64,000 nt of DNA from Pocillopora verrucosa (GCF_036669915.1 NC_089318.1:13768628-13832627), one strand, 5' to 3'; counted from the first letter of the stretch, positions 11,200-22,046 are shown. The notes: a model not told the origin generated them from the letters alone. A program made the numbers and translations.

Positions 11200-12453
11200 T
11201 AAAACCCCTACAACATCAGAGAGACAATATAATTTTATAATTCTAATCAAAGGCACTTTTAAATCACTTCCAGGACCTACTTCGTGTAAAGAAATTCATG
11301 ACAAAGACACGTAAGTAGAATTGATATTCGGATATTATTTATGCAGTACATCAAATATTCCGCTTGCCCTCAATTAGTTTAAGCTCATCACTTCACCGAA
11401 TATATCCCAATTTTCAGGCCACATTCCATACTCGAAGAAAGTCCGTTTAAATTCGATTCACTTTGGTGTTCGATTCACCTTTGCCCCCCACACCTGTTCA
11501 ATTCCAGGATAAATAACAGAGCATTGTTGCTACGAAGGCTGTTGTTTATATTCTGCAGTTGTTGACGTCGTCTTTTGCTGAAGGATAAATTTTTCACTCG
11601 CTCATTTGTTGAATCATTATCATCACCACCCATTATCTCTGCCATTGTCATTTTCAATGCCACCAATGTAGCTATAATAATTATTATTATAAGCTCAAGT
11701 TTTATTTCACCATCATTGTTTTCATTAGTAGTTGTATTTCTTTTTTTTTTTTATTCAAAAGATCCAATGTGAGTGGTGTGGGTACCCTTCTTGTTGACTC
11801 CCATCCATTGTCCGTTTTCTGTCACGTGGGAAATTTTGGGTGTGGAGATGGTGGATGGACACCAGTCATAAAAATTCACGGCAGAGAGGTGCATAATTTA
11901 TTAAATAATTCATTTCCTGTATAAACCCGCTCCCTTTCAAAACGTTGCAAGTTAAAAACGTGCGTGTTGCTCATGAATGCCTTCAGTTGTCTTCCACCGA
12001 GAAGGTAATACATGAAGAACAGACTTCGCTCAAGACTTGTTGTGTGCAGTGACTGTTGAAAAAGGATGAAAAATAATGTGTAAATATATCCTAGCATATT
12101 TGTCTCTAGTATCATGTAACAGCTAGATAAGAAATACGCACCATTAAGATCATAATTCGGTTAATGGGAAAAAATGATGCTGCTAACTCTTAGATAAACA
12201 CAGGGTCAGATGATGATTCTAAAGACGGGAAAGACAGTACCAGTTCATTTCGTTTCGTTACCGCAAATCTTACAAAACTTAATAAACACAATGATAACAA
12301 AGATGATGATTATGTTGATCAAAGATCAACTGACAATACTCCTCCTTTAAAAAAACGTCATTTTAAAAGTGAGAAAAAACTTCGGGATTATTGAATTTGT
12401 CTATGTGATGAATATGACAGCAACAATGACGGAATTATCTTAATCTTCTTCAG

Positions 12454-12965
12454 ACCACTTTTCACTATAATGCACCTTACTGGAGTAATTATAAAGAATT
12501 CAACATTGCCGGAGGAGGAACTAGATTCGACGGACAGGAATCAAAGCTACCCACCTACTGGAACACATCCTTTTCAAAGATCTGTCTCGGTATGAAGATC
12601 GACCAACAGCTCAAGTTCATTGTCATCCACAAGCAAGCTGACTCTCTGTACTCACTGATCGCTGATGGGCAATACCGCAACACCTCACTGGGTCGTGACA
12701 AGTGGAAAGAGTTGATAGGTTCGCAAGGCTCATTACAGTACGACTGCAACAAAGAAACGTTCAATGTCGTTTGTAGTCACATTCAAACTTCTAAAGCCAG
12801 AATTGGTATTGTTAGCAACAACGAGAATAAGTGTGACTCGTGCGACTCAAGGATCGGATTTGGCACAGGGGGTGCAATTCAAACACGTGTGGTAACGAAG
12901 CCGTTTTTTCAAAAATAAATGGAGACAGTCACCTCAAAGCCATGGGATACATCTTGGTACAATAA
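12454..12965 (+). pseudogene. Fibrinogen-like terminal exon of copy 1, frameshifted
   Basis: Starts after TTCTTCAG with TTFHYNAPYWSNY and continues through FDGQESKLPTYWNTSF, FIVIHKQADSLYSLIADGQY and CDSRIGFGTGG. A 7-base deletion relative to copies 2 and 3 then turns the ending into a short out-of-frame tail stopping at 12918. The ancestral GYILVQ ending survives in another frame. AATAAA at 12961-12966 overlaps the ancestral stop. Confidence 0.75.
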
Positions 12966-13706
12966 ATATGAGTAATGTTTTGCAAAACATTTGCATTGCC
13001 TTCAGTGACATGTAGTTGCACAGTTCTGGACTTATCAGCTCAGCTAAGTTCGGGTGGGGCGCTTATCTGAGAACTACCTTGGACTTACTACTAAGATGTT
13101 ACAATCTTCCCTAACTAATCTTGTTTCTCCATTACATCGCCCGTTTTAAATAGATACCCTCTATTCTACGCTCTTACCTCTCCCACTTTGTTTACCCTTT
13201 CGTTGCAAATCTCCCACTGACTCTCAGAGCCTTATCTCCCGTTGCTGGTCACCGTTTTTCCTTGCTTGCAGTGAGATGGTAGTGTTCCCTTTAGAGCTAA
13301 CTTATACAAGAGAAGAGACAACGTGCTAATTTTAAGATGAAAGTTTAAGTCCTTTGTTGCACCACATTTGTCCGTATCACATTTTTAATGAAATATGATT
13401 ATTTCTTTAATAACACTATTTACAATCGTGCCAAATTTTACAATTTTCTAGTCATTCATCACTTTTATTCACTTAAATTCTCTTACTTGTATCTGTTACT
13501 CATTTTCTAAGCACCTCCCTTTCTTCGTGACAATAAACGAAGCAAATTAAATTTCAAACCCGCGATAATACTTTTTTTAGGAAATGTTTCGGCATGCCTT
13601 CATCGGTTCATTATGTAGTATACGTTTGAAATTAAGCCCAGCTAGAAATATTTTTTAAAACCCAATTAATATCTCAGCAGACGCCGAAAAGTTCAGATTC
13701 TGGTGT
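12966..13706. other. 3' flank of copy 1
   Basis: No gene. It contains pieces resembling the 3' flank of the other copies (ATGTAGTTGCACAGTTCTGG, CTTGTTTCTCCATTACATCG), read on the plus strand. Confidence 0.4.
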
Positions 13707-13714
13707 ATCACGTC

Positions 13715-13742
13715 ACATACATACATACATACATACATACAT

Positions 13743-13782
<40 letters not shown>
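13715..13782. repeat. (CATA)n and (TA)n microsatellite at the 3' end of the Penelope element
   Basis: CATA repeats (about 13715-13742) run into TA repeats (13745-13782). A similar TA tract bounds the other end of the element at 17361-17419, so the element probably inserted into a TA microsatellite. Confidence 0.85.
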
Positions 13783-13784
<2 letters not shown>

Positions 13785-13830
13785 ATTTGCACAATGGAGA
13801 ATGTGCTTCCGTTTTCAACGCTTTATTCAA

Positions 13831-13868
13831 GGCCCGACGCGTTTCGGCATTTGCCTTCCTCAGGGGCC
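13831..13868 (-). ncRNA. Hammerhead-ribozyme-like motif of the Penelope element
   Basis: On the minus strand the 38 nt fold as follows: stem I GGCCC/GGGCC; core CTGAGGA; one extra A; stem II GGC-AAAT-GCC; GAA; a very short palindromic stem III ACGCGT; then C as the cleavage-site nucleotide before stem I. Conserved CUGANGA and GAA core residues are present. Minimal hammerheads with short, self-complementary stem III are known in Penelope-like elements and may act as dimers. Activity is inferred, not shown. Confidence 0.65.
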
Positions 13869-14066
13869 TTAACATGCAATTGTTACAGAGTCGTAATTGG
13901 TTAATTGTGTGACGTAGTACAGTGCATGTTGCTTAATTAAATGCTGAGTAAAATCTCTCGTAAACAATTAGTGTTTCTAATTGGTTAACAGTTTTAAAAC
14001 CTTTATAACGTATGTTATAAACAACCCATGTACCTAAAACTTTATAAAGGCTTTCGCGTAAAAGCT

Positions 14067-14525
14067 TTATCCAGTTCTTTTGTTTAGTCCATATGGCTGA
14101 AAGGAGTTTAATGTTCTTTGCCAAAAAATCTCTCTTTCTCTAAGGACTTCTTTCTTTTTGTCTGTCTCTAAATGATCTTTTCGGATTTGCGCTATAATGG
14201 TTATGGTAACATTATTGTTAAAGTCGTGAGTTCGTTTGTTATGTAAAAAGTGTTCCGTGAGTTCGCAGCTACTCACTCCCTTTTTAATATGGTTTCTGTG
14301 ATTGTTTAACCGTAGGTTAAATGCAGTTTCGCTTTTGCCAATGTATTGAAGTTTGCAAATGTTGCACTCGATTATGTAAATGATCCATGACGATTGGCAG
14401 TCCACTGTATGAAATATGGTATAGGTCTTGTTGTTATTGGGACTGGTGAAAGTTGTGGTCTGGTTGATCTTTTTACACCAACTACACTTCGTTCTTTCAC
14501 ATGCTCTACATCCCTTTGGTATCAA
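14067..14525 (-). pseudogene. GIY-YIG endonuclease domain of the Penelope element
   Basis: The frame begins with a cysteine-rich linker (CRACERTKCSWC) typical of Penelope-like elements, followed by WIIYIIECNICKLQYIGKS (the GIY-YIG half-site), a downstream arginine and RLNNHRNHIKKG, and a C-terminal EREIFWQRTLNSFQPYGLN block with the family glutamate. It would nick target DNA for insertion. It is separated from the RT by a frame break: the RT frame stops at 14539 and this frame continues one register over. It is probably part of one ancestral polyprotein. Confidence 0.85.
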
Positions 14526-14538
14526 ATTCTGAGGTGTT

Positions 14539-16452
14539 TCACTTTACAAATCTTGAACGAACAAGTCTGTCTCGTAGACTTTTCGGTCGTCGGTAGGCTA
14601 CTAAAGGTGGCTTGTTGAAAATGAGTGATAATCTTTCTTTTGATTTGAGAAAGTTCCAATTTCGTTTAGCAATTTCTGCAATAAATGTGGTATGGGGGTT
14701 GAATGTAGTAACCAGAGGAATTCGATCTATTGGTTCACGTTCTTTGGTCTGTAAACATTCCTCTTGAGTCAATGTTAGCACTTTCTGCATTTCGTGGAGA
14801 ACTTTGCGTTGTGCATAACCACACGCTACAAAGAAATCCGAATATTCCAGGATTCGTTTCTTCAATGAGTCTGTTGAAGAGCATATTCGCCTCAACCTCA
14901 AGGCTTGACTGTATGGGATGCTCCGTTTCAGATGAGGTGGATGTGCTGATGTCCAATGGAGGTATGGATGAGTATCAGTTGGTTTCTGATAAACATCTGT
15001 ACTGATGTTGCCTTGGTTGTCCTTTAGAACGGTAGTATCAAGGAAATTCACTGAATGTGCAGAGATTTCGTGTGTAAACTTGATTGAGGGTGCTACACTG
15101 TTAAGGTAATTTATGAAATTAATCAAAGAGTCTTTATCACTTTTCCAGATAAGGAATATATCATCTATAAAGCGTACCCAGAGTATGATATGGTCCATCC
15201 ACTCTGTTTGGTACACGAATCTTTCTTCAAGTCTACCCATGTATACGTTTGCAAAGTTGAGAGCGACTGTGGTTCCCATGGCTGTTCCTTTGATTTGAAT
15301 GTAGTGTTCATTGCCAAAGGTAAAGTTGTTAAGCTTAAGAACCTTCTCGAGGAGACACGATAATGTCATCGGTGATGGCTTGTTCTGGTTCGTTTTGCCT
15401 AGCTCTTCCTCCACAATAGTGAGTCCTTCGTCTGTGTCTATATTCGTATATAGGCTTGATACGTCCAGAGTTGCTAAGTAACACTTTTCGGGTAACTTGC
15501 CCAAACTCCGTATTCGCTTAATGAAGTGTGTGGTATCTTGTATGTATGACGGTAGCTTTTCTGCTATAGGTCTCAAAAATTCGTCCACATAAGCTGATAG
15601 CTTCTCCGTGTGGCTGTTCACGGAGGATACTACTGGTCTACCTGGATTGTTAACTTTGTGTATTTTGGGGAGCATATAGAATATAGGAGTCCTTGATTGT
15701 GCTGGTCTTAAGAGTTTAGCTACTTCTTCTTCTAATTCTCCGTCGTCCATAAGTGTATCTAAGCACTGGTTTATGAGCTGTTCGTGTTCAAGAGTGAGAT
15801 CTCTTCCTACTCTCTTGTAATATTCTTCATTGTCTAGTTGGCGTTTAGCCTCCTTTACATAGTCCTTTGCATTCATGATGACCGTAGCTCCGCCTTTATC
15901 TGCGGGCTTGATGATTATGTCCGTGTTGTTGCTTAGTCTAAACAAAGCTGCTCTCTCACGTTTGGTTAGATTATTACGTGGAGATCGTAGATTGTGCAAA
16001 GTCTCATCACTGATTTCTTGCCTTAATTTGTCAATATTTGTATTAAGGTATGGTTCCCTTGAAGGTCCAGTATACACCTTGCGCTCCTTCTGGTTCAATT
16101 TTTGAAGAATCGATGGTTGGTATCCAGGGCCGTCTATTACGTCTTCTATATTCTCAGGAGTGTGATATTCCTTAAGGGTTAGTCTACGGGCAAAGGCATC
16201 AATGTCCTTACTGATTTCGTATTTTCCTGGTGGCGGTGGTGTTGGGCAAAAGTTAAGTCCCTTACGTAGAAGGTTTGTTTCCGACTGCGTAAGTTGAATG
16301 CCAGATAAGTTTACTGTTCGTCTATTTAAAATATTCTCTATCTGTGTGGATTTCTCACGTGTCATTTCTTTGGGTTTGACTTTACTCATTGTCCATTTCC
16401 GTTCCAATGTCAAATTTCCGTTGATATCTTTTCGGTTTGGTTTCAATCTCAA
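14539..16452 (-). CDS. Penelope-like reverse transcriptase
   Basis: A 637-codon frame. Visible motifs are IKPADKGGATVIMN, PIFYMLPKIHK, GRPVVSSVNSHTEKLSAYVD, motif A YLATLDVSSLYTNID with the catalytic aspartate, motif B KGTAMGTTVALNFANVYMG, motif C RFIDDIFLIW with the DD pair, and the thumb-proximal VNFLDTTV and DTHPYLHWTSAHP blocks. This is the telomerase-related RT of Penelope-like elements. The catalytic residues are intact. The frame ends at a stop just before the GIY-YIG domain, which a single indel explains. A GGTAAGC near the end of the upstream ORF could be an intron donor linking the two ORFs. Confidence 0.9.
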   Translation of the reverse strand: MRLKPNRKDINGNLTLERKWTMSKVKPKEMTREKSTQIENILNRRTVNLSGIQLTQSETNLLRKGLNFCPTPPPPGKYEISKDIDAFARRLTLKEYHTPENIEDVIDGPGYQPSILQKLNQKERKVYTGPSREPYLNTNIDKLRQEISDETLHNLRSPRNNLTKRERAALFRLSNNTDIIIKPADKGGATVIMNAKDYVKEAKRQLDNEEYYKRVGRDLTLEHEQLINQCLDTLMDDGELEEEVAKLLRPAQSRTPIFYMLPKIHKVNNPGRPVVSSVNSHTEKLSAYVDEFLRPIAEKLPSYIQDTTHFIKRIRSLGKLPEKCYLATLDVSSLYTNIDTDEGLTIVEEELGKTNQNKPSPMTLSCLLEKVLKLNNFTFGNEHYIQIKGTAMGTTVALNFANVYMGRLEERFVYQTEWMDHIILWVRFIDDIFLIWKSDKDSLINFINYLNSVAPSIKFTHEISAHSVNFLDTTVLKDNQGNISTDVYQKPTDTHPYLHWTSAHPPHLKRSIPYSQALRLRRICSSTDSLKKRILEYSDFFVACGYAQRKVLHEMQKVLTLTQEECLQTKEREPIDRIPLVTTFNPHTTFIAEIAKRNWNFLKSKERLSLIFNKPPLVAYRRPKSLRDRLVRSRFVK

Positions 16453-16540
16453 TCTTTGTATCTGTTCCTGGCGGGTGGGCGACCGCTTAAAAAATACCGC
16501 CGTTGTGATTGGCGCTTACCTCCTTCATGCTGGTTGTAAT

Positions 16541-17350
16541 CTAGTGATTGTTGTTGGTAGCGTCTGTAGCCCACTCTCTGTCCCTTGATGATCTTTCATA
16601 GTACCTTCTTTGGCCACGTTCTTCAGGAGGTATTTTTCTTCTTGTGGGGTCTGACTTATTTGGTGTCAGTTTCTGACGAATGTGTTTCTTGACTACTTCT
16701 GCATATGTTTCAGTGCCCCGATCAAGTGGTTGATGTTCTGCCTCTTGCACCGGTTGTTTGTTCTTACGGGCAGTTTCCAGCTTCTTTTCTTTTTTCTCCT
16801 TTAGCTGTTTTTCTTTCGTGTCAATAATTGATTCTATTTCTTGTTCTACTTGTTGCTTGTCCCTGTCCGTCCAGTCCTCAATCTTCTCGAGTGACTCGAA
16901 AGTGTCGGCTATCACGGCAATATTTTGTGCCAGCTGCCTCTCGTAGTGTTCCACGAGACATTCCGCGAGCTGCCGTGAGCAATTGCTTAGTATTTCTTTC
17001 CATTTGTTTTGGAAGGTTTCATCTTGTCGGCCTGTCGTCGATCGCAAATCAATGGTTAATCCTTTCGGAATAATATCTTCCTCTATGCATGTTTTCAGGA
17101 ATTCAAAGTGTAGTTTCATCCTCATGTTTTTTTCTTTTAGGGAGTACACTTTCCATCCAAGATCTGTTGGTTTTTCCGTTATTTGAGGGTTCCTCGCTGG
17201 ATTCGCTGTTTCGATGAAACTAGCGGATGGTGTAACATCGTCCTCGCTGCTTTGCTCGCGCTCGTCCGTGCGCTCGTCCGTGCGCGTATTAACTCCTTCG
17301 TCTTGATTCTGGTTTCTCCTTGTATTTCTCTGTTGCCTTGTCGAAGCCAT
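16541..17350 (-). CDS. Penelope element N-terminal/ORF1 protein, coiled coil
   Basis: A 269-codon frame starting with a basic, glutamine- and arginine-rich N-terminus (MASTRQQRNTRRNQNQ) and an acidic segment. A predicted helical region (LHFEFLKTCIEEDIIPKGL ... QLAECLVEHYERQLAQNIAV) is followed by a long charged coiled coil (EKQLKEKKEKKLETARKNK) and a basic tail. It matches the position of the N-terminal extension in Penelope-like elements. The function is not established; nucleic-acid binding is a guess from the charge. It ends 88 bp before the RT frame. Confidence 0.65.
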   Translation of the reverse strand: MASTRQQRNTRRNQNQDEGVNTRTDERTDEREQSSEDDVTPSASFIETANPARNPQITEKPTDLGWKVYSLKEKNMRMKLHFEFLKTCIEEDIIPKGLTIDLRSTTGRQDETFQNKWKEILSNCSRQLAECLVEHYERQLAQNIAVIADTFESLEKIEDWTDRDKQQVEQEIESIIDTKEKQLKEKKEKKLETARKNKQPVQEAEHQPLDRGTETYAEVVKKHIRQKLTPNKSDPTRRKIPPEERGQRRYYERSSRDREWATDATNNNH

Positions 17351-17360
17351 TCTATAAGGT

Positions 17361-17374
17361 TATATAATATATAT

Positions 17375-17419
<45 letters not shown>
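17361..17419. repeat. (TA)n microsatellite at the 5' end of the Penelope element
   Basis: About 30 TA units with one interruption. Pairs with the tract at 13745-13782. Confidence 0.88.
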
Positions 17420-17421
<2 letters not shown>

Positions 17422-17491
17422 CCAATCCTCCATACCCTCACTCGCTGCCCTTTAGATTTCCTGGCAAGCATTGGAATGAGTCATTCGCCAG

Positions 17492-17495
17492 TTTT

Positions 17496-17526
<31 letters not shown>
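17492..17526. repeat. (TTTTG)n tandem repeat
   Basis: A short pentanucleotide tract, about six units, outside the Penelope element. Confidence 0.75.
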
Positions 17527-17527
<1 letters not shown>

Positions 17528-19000
17528 CAGTAAATAGTGTGGATTTTTCTCTCTTCTTCTTTTGTTGCAAGAAGAGGCTTGTATATAAGACATAAGACTG
17601 CTGCGTATGAAAAAAAAATAAATTTAAAAAAAACTTAGTTTCATCCATCGTCGGACAGTGGTGGTGGCTACAAACTATCTCTCTACAGAGCATAGAGAGG
17701 CGTGGTGCAGCTGACGTCTTTGAGTGCCAAACTATGCAGAGAAACAAACATGTGTAATGTTAACCAATTGATATTTTTTTTATCGGTGAAAGAGTACACC
17801 TAGGTTTGGTAGTACCACTTTCTTGTTGCTGCAGTTTGTATCTAATCTCTGTGGTATCGTCAGGCTGTTTCGCTTTGATTGGTTCCAAAACTCGAGGAGC
17901 CTCGCGCTTTAGATCAAGTACGTCACCGCAAGTTTTATTTTTCGCCATCGGGCATCGAGACTGTCCAAGCGTCCCAACCTTTGTGGTATTATTTATAATT
18001 TACCAACAGCATCTGAACACACGTCATTAGCCATTCTTTTTTTCTCTTTTTTTTTTTACCTTTAACATAACCCCACGCTAAAAAAATGATGAATATTACA
18101 TTACAGTCAATTTATGATGGTATAGTCTAGATGTGTAATATCATTGTATTTGAAAACGCCTAGATTGGAATAGGCCATTTTTACAGTTGTTTACTCAGTT
18201 ACTAAGCCTTTGATTTGAACTGAGGGTGAAAGTGACTTTGTTGTGATCAAGACCAGTATCTAACTAGCATGAGTTACATTTGAAAAGCAGGAAGGTTTGT
18301 ATCATAACAAGGTCAACCTTAGCCTCACCCACGTTCAAAGGTTTGGCAACCAAGCACACAACCGTGAAATGGACTATTGTGAATTTTGCATCTGTGCGTT
18401 CCTCGCTGGCTTCTGCTTACGTTGAGTTTACAATGAATTCACCTACAGTCACAGAGTAGAGTTAAGTTCAAAGTTCTTATTGCTTTGAGACTTTTCAAAA
18501 TTTTTCGTCATGAATACGAACGTTCACATTTTTTTAGGGCCTGTACTAGAGCATATTCGCGACTCAACAAGTTGTGATACACGAATCCAGCCACCTGCAT
18601 TGATTAAATCTTTTATAGATCGAGTCGTATCCACTTACCAATGTCTGTGTGGAGGAGATATTTATTTATGGATCTTTATTTAGCAGTCCTAAAAAGCGAT
18701 CGATTTCATCCCGAGTATCTCATCTCGAGGCCATAGGTAGGACACATATACGACTAAATATTTTTATCAATAAATACTCACAAATTTCGGTTCACTTAGA
18801 AACCAACATTTTTTTCCCTTTATGTCGAATTTCCTAAGCCATCGTGTATTGAAACTACTGAAATAAAGCATGGATTCATTTGTAACTTCACTTTCCGTCC
18901 ATTAGGCCTTATAGGCTTTCATTACAGGGTAGGGTAAATACAAATGAGATATCTTTTAGTAGTTATAGTTTTTAAATATTTTTTTGAGATAGTCAAAGGA
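17527..19000. other. No gene recognised
   Basis: AT-rich sequence with scattered short frames that show no family resemblance. No repeat structure was seen. Confidence 0.3.
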
Positions 19001-19060
19001 CTGACAGTATATTAGTTTATATACTTTTCGTTTATCAAAGAACATCTACATCGATACAAA

Positions 19061-19230
19061 ATGGTGAACGCGGAACTAATGGAGGAGATAGAGCGCAGGT
19101 TGTACGTAGATGATTTAAGCAATGGCAAGGAGACAACAAACCAAGCGTTAGAAATAAAGATGACAGCCACAGCAATCTTTGGTGGGGCAACTTTCAAGCA
19201 GCACAAGTGGCAGTCCAACAATCAGAAGTA
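19061..19230 (+). pseudogene. BEL/Pao reverse transcriptase fragment
   Basis: Encodes RRLYVDDLSNGKETTNQAL followed by KMTATAIFGGATFKQHKWQS, stopping at a TAA. It contains the YVDD catalytic box; the rest of the palm is absent upstream. The downstream RT/linker sequence continues in other frames. Confidence 0.7.
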
Positions 19231-19910
19231 AGAAGTTGAAACTGCGACTTCAGATGAAGAAATTCAGATTTACTCCAAACAGCAACTGGGAAGCACAAAG
19301 GGCAAATAAAAACTGCTGGATGTCCCCTGGGACAAAGAAAAGGACGAAATTCAAGTCAGCTTCCCGATTTCAACCGCTGAGCCGACAAAAAGGAGCATCC
19401 TTGGAAAAGTCGCAAAAATCTACGATCCACTCGGTCTGGCTTCACCCGTGACCCTCTCTGGGACTCACGACACACTGCACGGAGGAGTGGCCCTTACTAT
19501 GACCAAAGTGCAAGACGTATACTGGGTACCGCTAAGGGCACTCGTAGAATAAGTTCTCAATGCGTGTTCAGGCTGCAAGCAGTTTCAGGCTATGGCACTG
19601 GAAACATTGCCTCCTGGACTCCTATCCACTGACTGCGCAGAGGGGAGCACCCCATTCGAGGTTATCGAAGTTGATTTTGCAGTGCCCATCAATTACCGTA
19701 TCAGAGCCAAAACAAAAGGAAAGGCCTATCTTGCATTATGCGCATGCAGTCTTGCATAAGGATTATTCCTGGAAGCACTACCAAACCTAGCAACCAGTGA
19801 CTTCCTAAAAAAGTTTAAAACGGCTCATCGCACGCCGTGGGCGTCCGGAGAAGACATATTCCGACAATGGCAAAACCTTTGTTCGCGCCGAGAAGTGGCT
19901 CAAACAAGTT

Positions 19911-20537
19911 ATGCGTGACGAGCGCATAATCGGACTGGTCAAAACAGCTTTAAACAAGACTATCGGATGCGGAATGTTGACCTGGACAGAGCTGTGTGAA
20001 GTGGTACTGGATGTGGAGATTGCTTTGAATAATCGCCCTTTATGTTACGTAGAAGACGACATACAGTTACCCGTGCTTACCCCTAACTCACTGCTATTTC
20101 CTCGATTAAACCAGCCACAAGAACTGAAACCACACCATCTAAGAGAATTTGATCAGCACAGAAGAGCTAAATATCTGCGAAGGTGCAAGCAGGGTTTGTG
20201 GACCAGGTGGACTACCGAATATTTACGAAGGTTGAGAGAACGACACTGGATGAAACACAAGGGTCAAACCACGCCCTTGGCCAAAGGAGAGGTGGTCATC
20301 ATCAAGGACGAGGAACGAAATCGCAATAAATGGACAATTGGATTCGTCTGCCAAACTTCGAGCGGGGAAAGGAACATTCGAACGGGCAGTACAACACCTT
20401 TACCCACTGGAGCTGTCCTGCGATCGGGAGAATGTACAGACTCCTCCGCAACTCAACCCCTAAGCCCTGACATTCAGGCCCAGGGGGGATGCAGCAGTAG
20501 CCGCTCCTCATCGCATTCCCGCATTGATGCTGATTAG
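19911..20537 (+). pseudogene. BEL/Pao integrase C-terminal region
   Basis: A 208-codon frame beginning at RDERIIGLVKTALNK. It contains LTWTELCEVVLDVEIALNNR with the integrase catalytic glutamate region, LTPNSLLFPR, and the C-terminal domain typical of BEL/Pao (LWTRWTTEYLRRLRERH, GEVVIIKDEERNRNKW). The upstream aspartate-bearing part (SDNGKTF-like) is present near 19855-19880 but in a different frame. Not functional. Confidence 0.7.
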
Positions 20538-20660
20538 AGATATTTAGGAACACTGAACTGATATACTGGACTAACTTTCTATCTCGTTCACTGAATTTCA
20601 ATTTTTATCGAGTGTGCCATTCTAGTGTTTTTTGCTCCGTGAAAAAAAAAAAAAAAAAAA

Positions 20661-21640
20661 CATGGGAGTGTGTGAGAGATTATTCAGCGTAAATTGATTT
20701 CCGGTTGATGTTTTGCGATAAGTGTCAGATAATTGAACAACAGGATCATATTATATCTTTAAAATGAGAGAGACTAGAGCATGAGACGAGAGAGGACAGA
20801 TCAAGTTGATTTTATAAAGTAAATGTGAAGTTTCGGAACATAGCAGATTCTTTAGTCTCATTTCCGACACAGAGTTTTTTAAGAACATGCTTAATGATGC
20901 AGAGATCTACACTTTTTCTTTACATTTATTGGAAAAATGTAGGAAATGACATATTTTGATGACAAGTTATCTCAACGTTCGAATGACGTTTTTCCCCGTC
21001 TTGAAGAGTGAAAGTTTTACCCCAACTTGTTGGCCTGATATTTCCAATGTTACCCAGTGCCCCAATCCAGAAATTGCCATTTACTTGGAAGAGTGTTTGT
21101 TCATGGACGAATTGATCTCATTGGTAAAGAAATGGGGGAAATGTAAAGGTCAAACGAAAAAAGTTATCAGTCTATGATGACTTAGCTATATTTGGGACCA
21201 GTTCCTAATTCAGCTGACCGGTCAGAAATAAAGGTCCAAGTACTCATTTCGCCTATAATAAAATCAATTCCGGAAGTTTTCCTAACATTATGGAAGTATC
21301 TGTTGATTTTAGGTAAAAAGAAATATCTCTGAGAGAAAGCGTCGCAATGAGATAAATATTTGGTTACCTATTGAATGTAAACAATCGATCTGCCATTAAC
21401 ACTCGGAGGGATTTATTTTGCTTACCGTTTTGAGAACGAAAAATATATAAAAAAGACTGCTATGAATTCAATCAAGGCCTTGAAGGGATGTTGTTGTTGA
21501 TGCTTTACACGCTGTTAAAATTCTTCGAAGTGTGCTCCTATTTGGGGACTCTGTCCTTCTCTCCTCATATTATTGGAGATACTGGTACTGGCAAACATGT
21601 ATTTGCGAGGCCATGGATGAAAGGTCGTATTTTTTCATAG
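20661..21640. other. No gene recognised
   Basis: AT-rich sequence. The frame at 20956-21177 shows no family resemblance. Confidence 0.3.
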
Positions 21641-21677
21641 GTGGAAACATCCACCATTATAGAAATAATTTGTTTTC

Positions 21678-22046
21678 TCATGGTTTTACTTGGCCTTGCT
21701 GTACGCTTCTGCAAGGAAGATACTTTATAAAACTCTGCGATAACCCAAACTTGTTTGTCTTGGTGGTGTTGAATGCTTCACACAATTTTTCGGATCTTCC
21801 TAACTCGTCCCATAACTCACTATGATGCCTTGGAGACAAAGTCTGCAAAATTGAAACCATAGCGTCGCTTACTTCGGTGATGTTTCTTCTTTTGGTTCTC
21901 TCCATTTCTGACTGTAGGCCTATGCCCATCATTGTAACTGGGGTTACTCCGCAAATACTAAGGAATTCGTTTAACTCCTGTTTCCGGAAGCTCTCAACAC
22001 AATGTCTCTCTGTATCTGACAAGTCGTTTTGGAATTTGGAAGTCAT
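21678..22046 (-). other. Unidentified open frame next to LINE remnant
   Basis: A 122-codon minus-strand frame of protein-like composition (ITEVSDAMVSILQTLSPRHH, SELWDELGRSEKLCEAF). The first residues are antisense to the LINE fragment and cannot belong to it. I do not recognise the family. No flanking splice sites could be confirmed. It could be an exon of a repeated coral gene or a chance frame. Confidence 0.25.

Larger units (their letters stand above)
10123..12965 (+). pseudogene. USOMP5-like matrix gene, copy 1 (EGF-EGF-fibrinogen-like), disabled
   Basis: Five exons can be lined up with copy 2 at the same sizes and phases. They are EGF (10123-10237, 115 bp), calcium-binding-type EGF (10596-10718, 123 bp, DIDEC start), a short cysteine exon (11274-11310), a GCGDGGWTPV exon (11762-11888, 127 bp) and the terminal exon (from 12454). 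The family is secreted and extracellular, and in Acropora related proteins occur in the skeletal organic matrix. Two lesions are visible. A TAA at 10715-10717 replaces the lysine codon that ends the second EGF exon. A 7-base deletion near 12870 shifts the terminal frame so it stops at 12918 instead of at the ancestral TAA at 12963-12965. No PAN exon or signal peptide was found. A truncated EGF-only product is conceivable but I favour pseudogene. Confidence 0.75.
13783..17355 (-). mobile_element. Penelope-like retroelement with GIY-YIG endonuclease
   Basis: On the minus strand, in order: a basic and acidic coiled-coil ORF (17350-16541), a reverse transcriptase ORF (16452-14539), a GIY-YIG endonuclease frame (14525-14067) and a 3' untranslated region with a hammerhead-like motif (13868-13831). 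An RT followed by a GIY-YIG endonuclease defines classical Penelope-like elements. The element is bounded on both sides by TA repeats. The only clear lesion is a frame break between RT and endonuclease near 14530. No second copy of the terminal repeat was seen at the 5' end, so it may be slightly 5'-truncated. Confidence 0.88.
19020..20640 (+). mobile_element. Degenerate BEL/Pao LTR-retrotransposon fragment
   Basis: A chain of broken coding blocks in pol order. A reverse transcriptase end has LYVDDLSNGK (19061-19230). A post-RT block is frameshifted, with KVAKIYDPLGLASPVTL-type sequence around 19400-19460. The interior is heavily deleted (19480-19560), and integrase pieces run from 19560 to 20537. 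YVDD with the IYDPLGL block is characteristic of BEL/Pao elements. RNase H and much of the integrase core are missing or scrambled by stops and indels. No long terminal repeats were recognised. An A-rich run follows at 20642-20660. Confidence 0.75.

Noticed and set aside
14394-16588. Plus-strand frames over the Penelope element
   Set aside because: All are antisense to the RT, the GIY-YIG endonuclease or ORF1, which have intact catalytic motifs on the minus strand.
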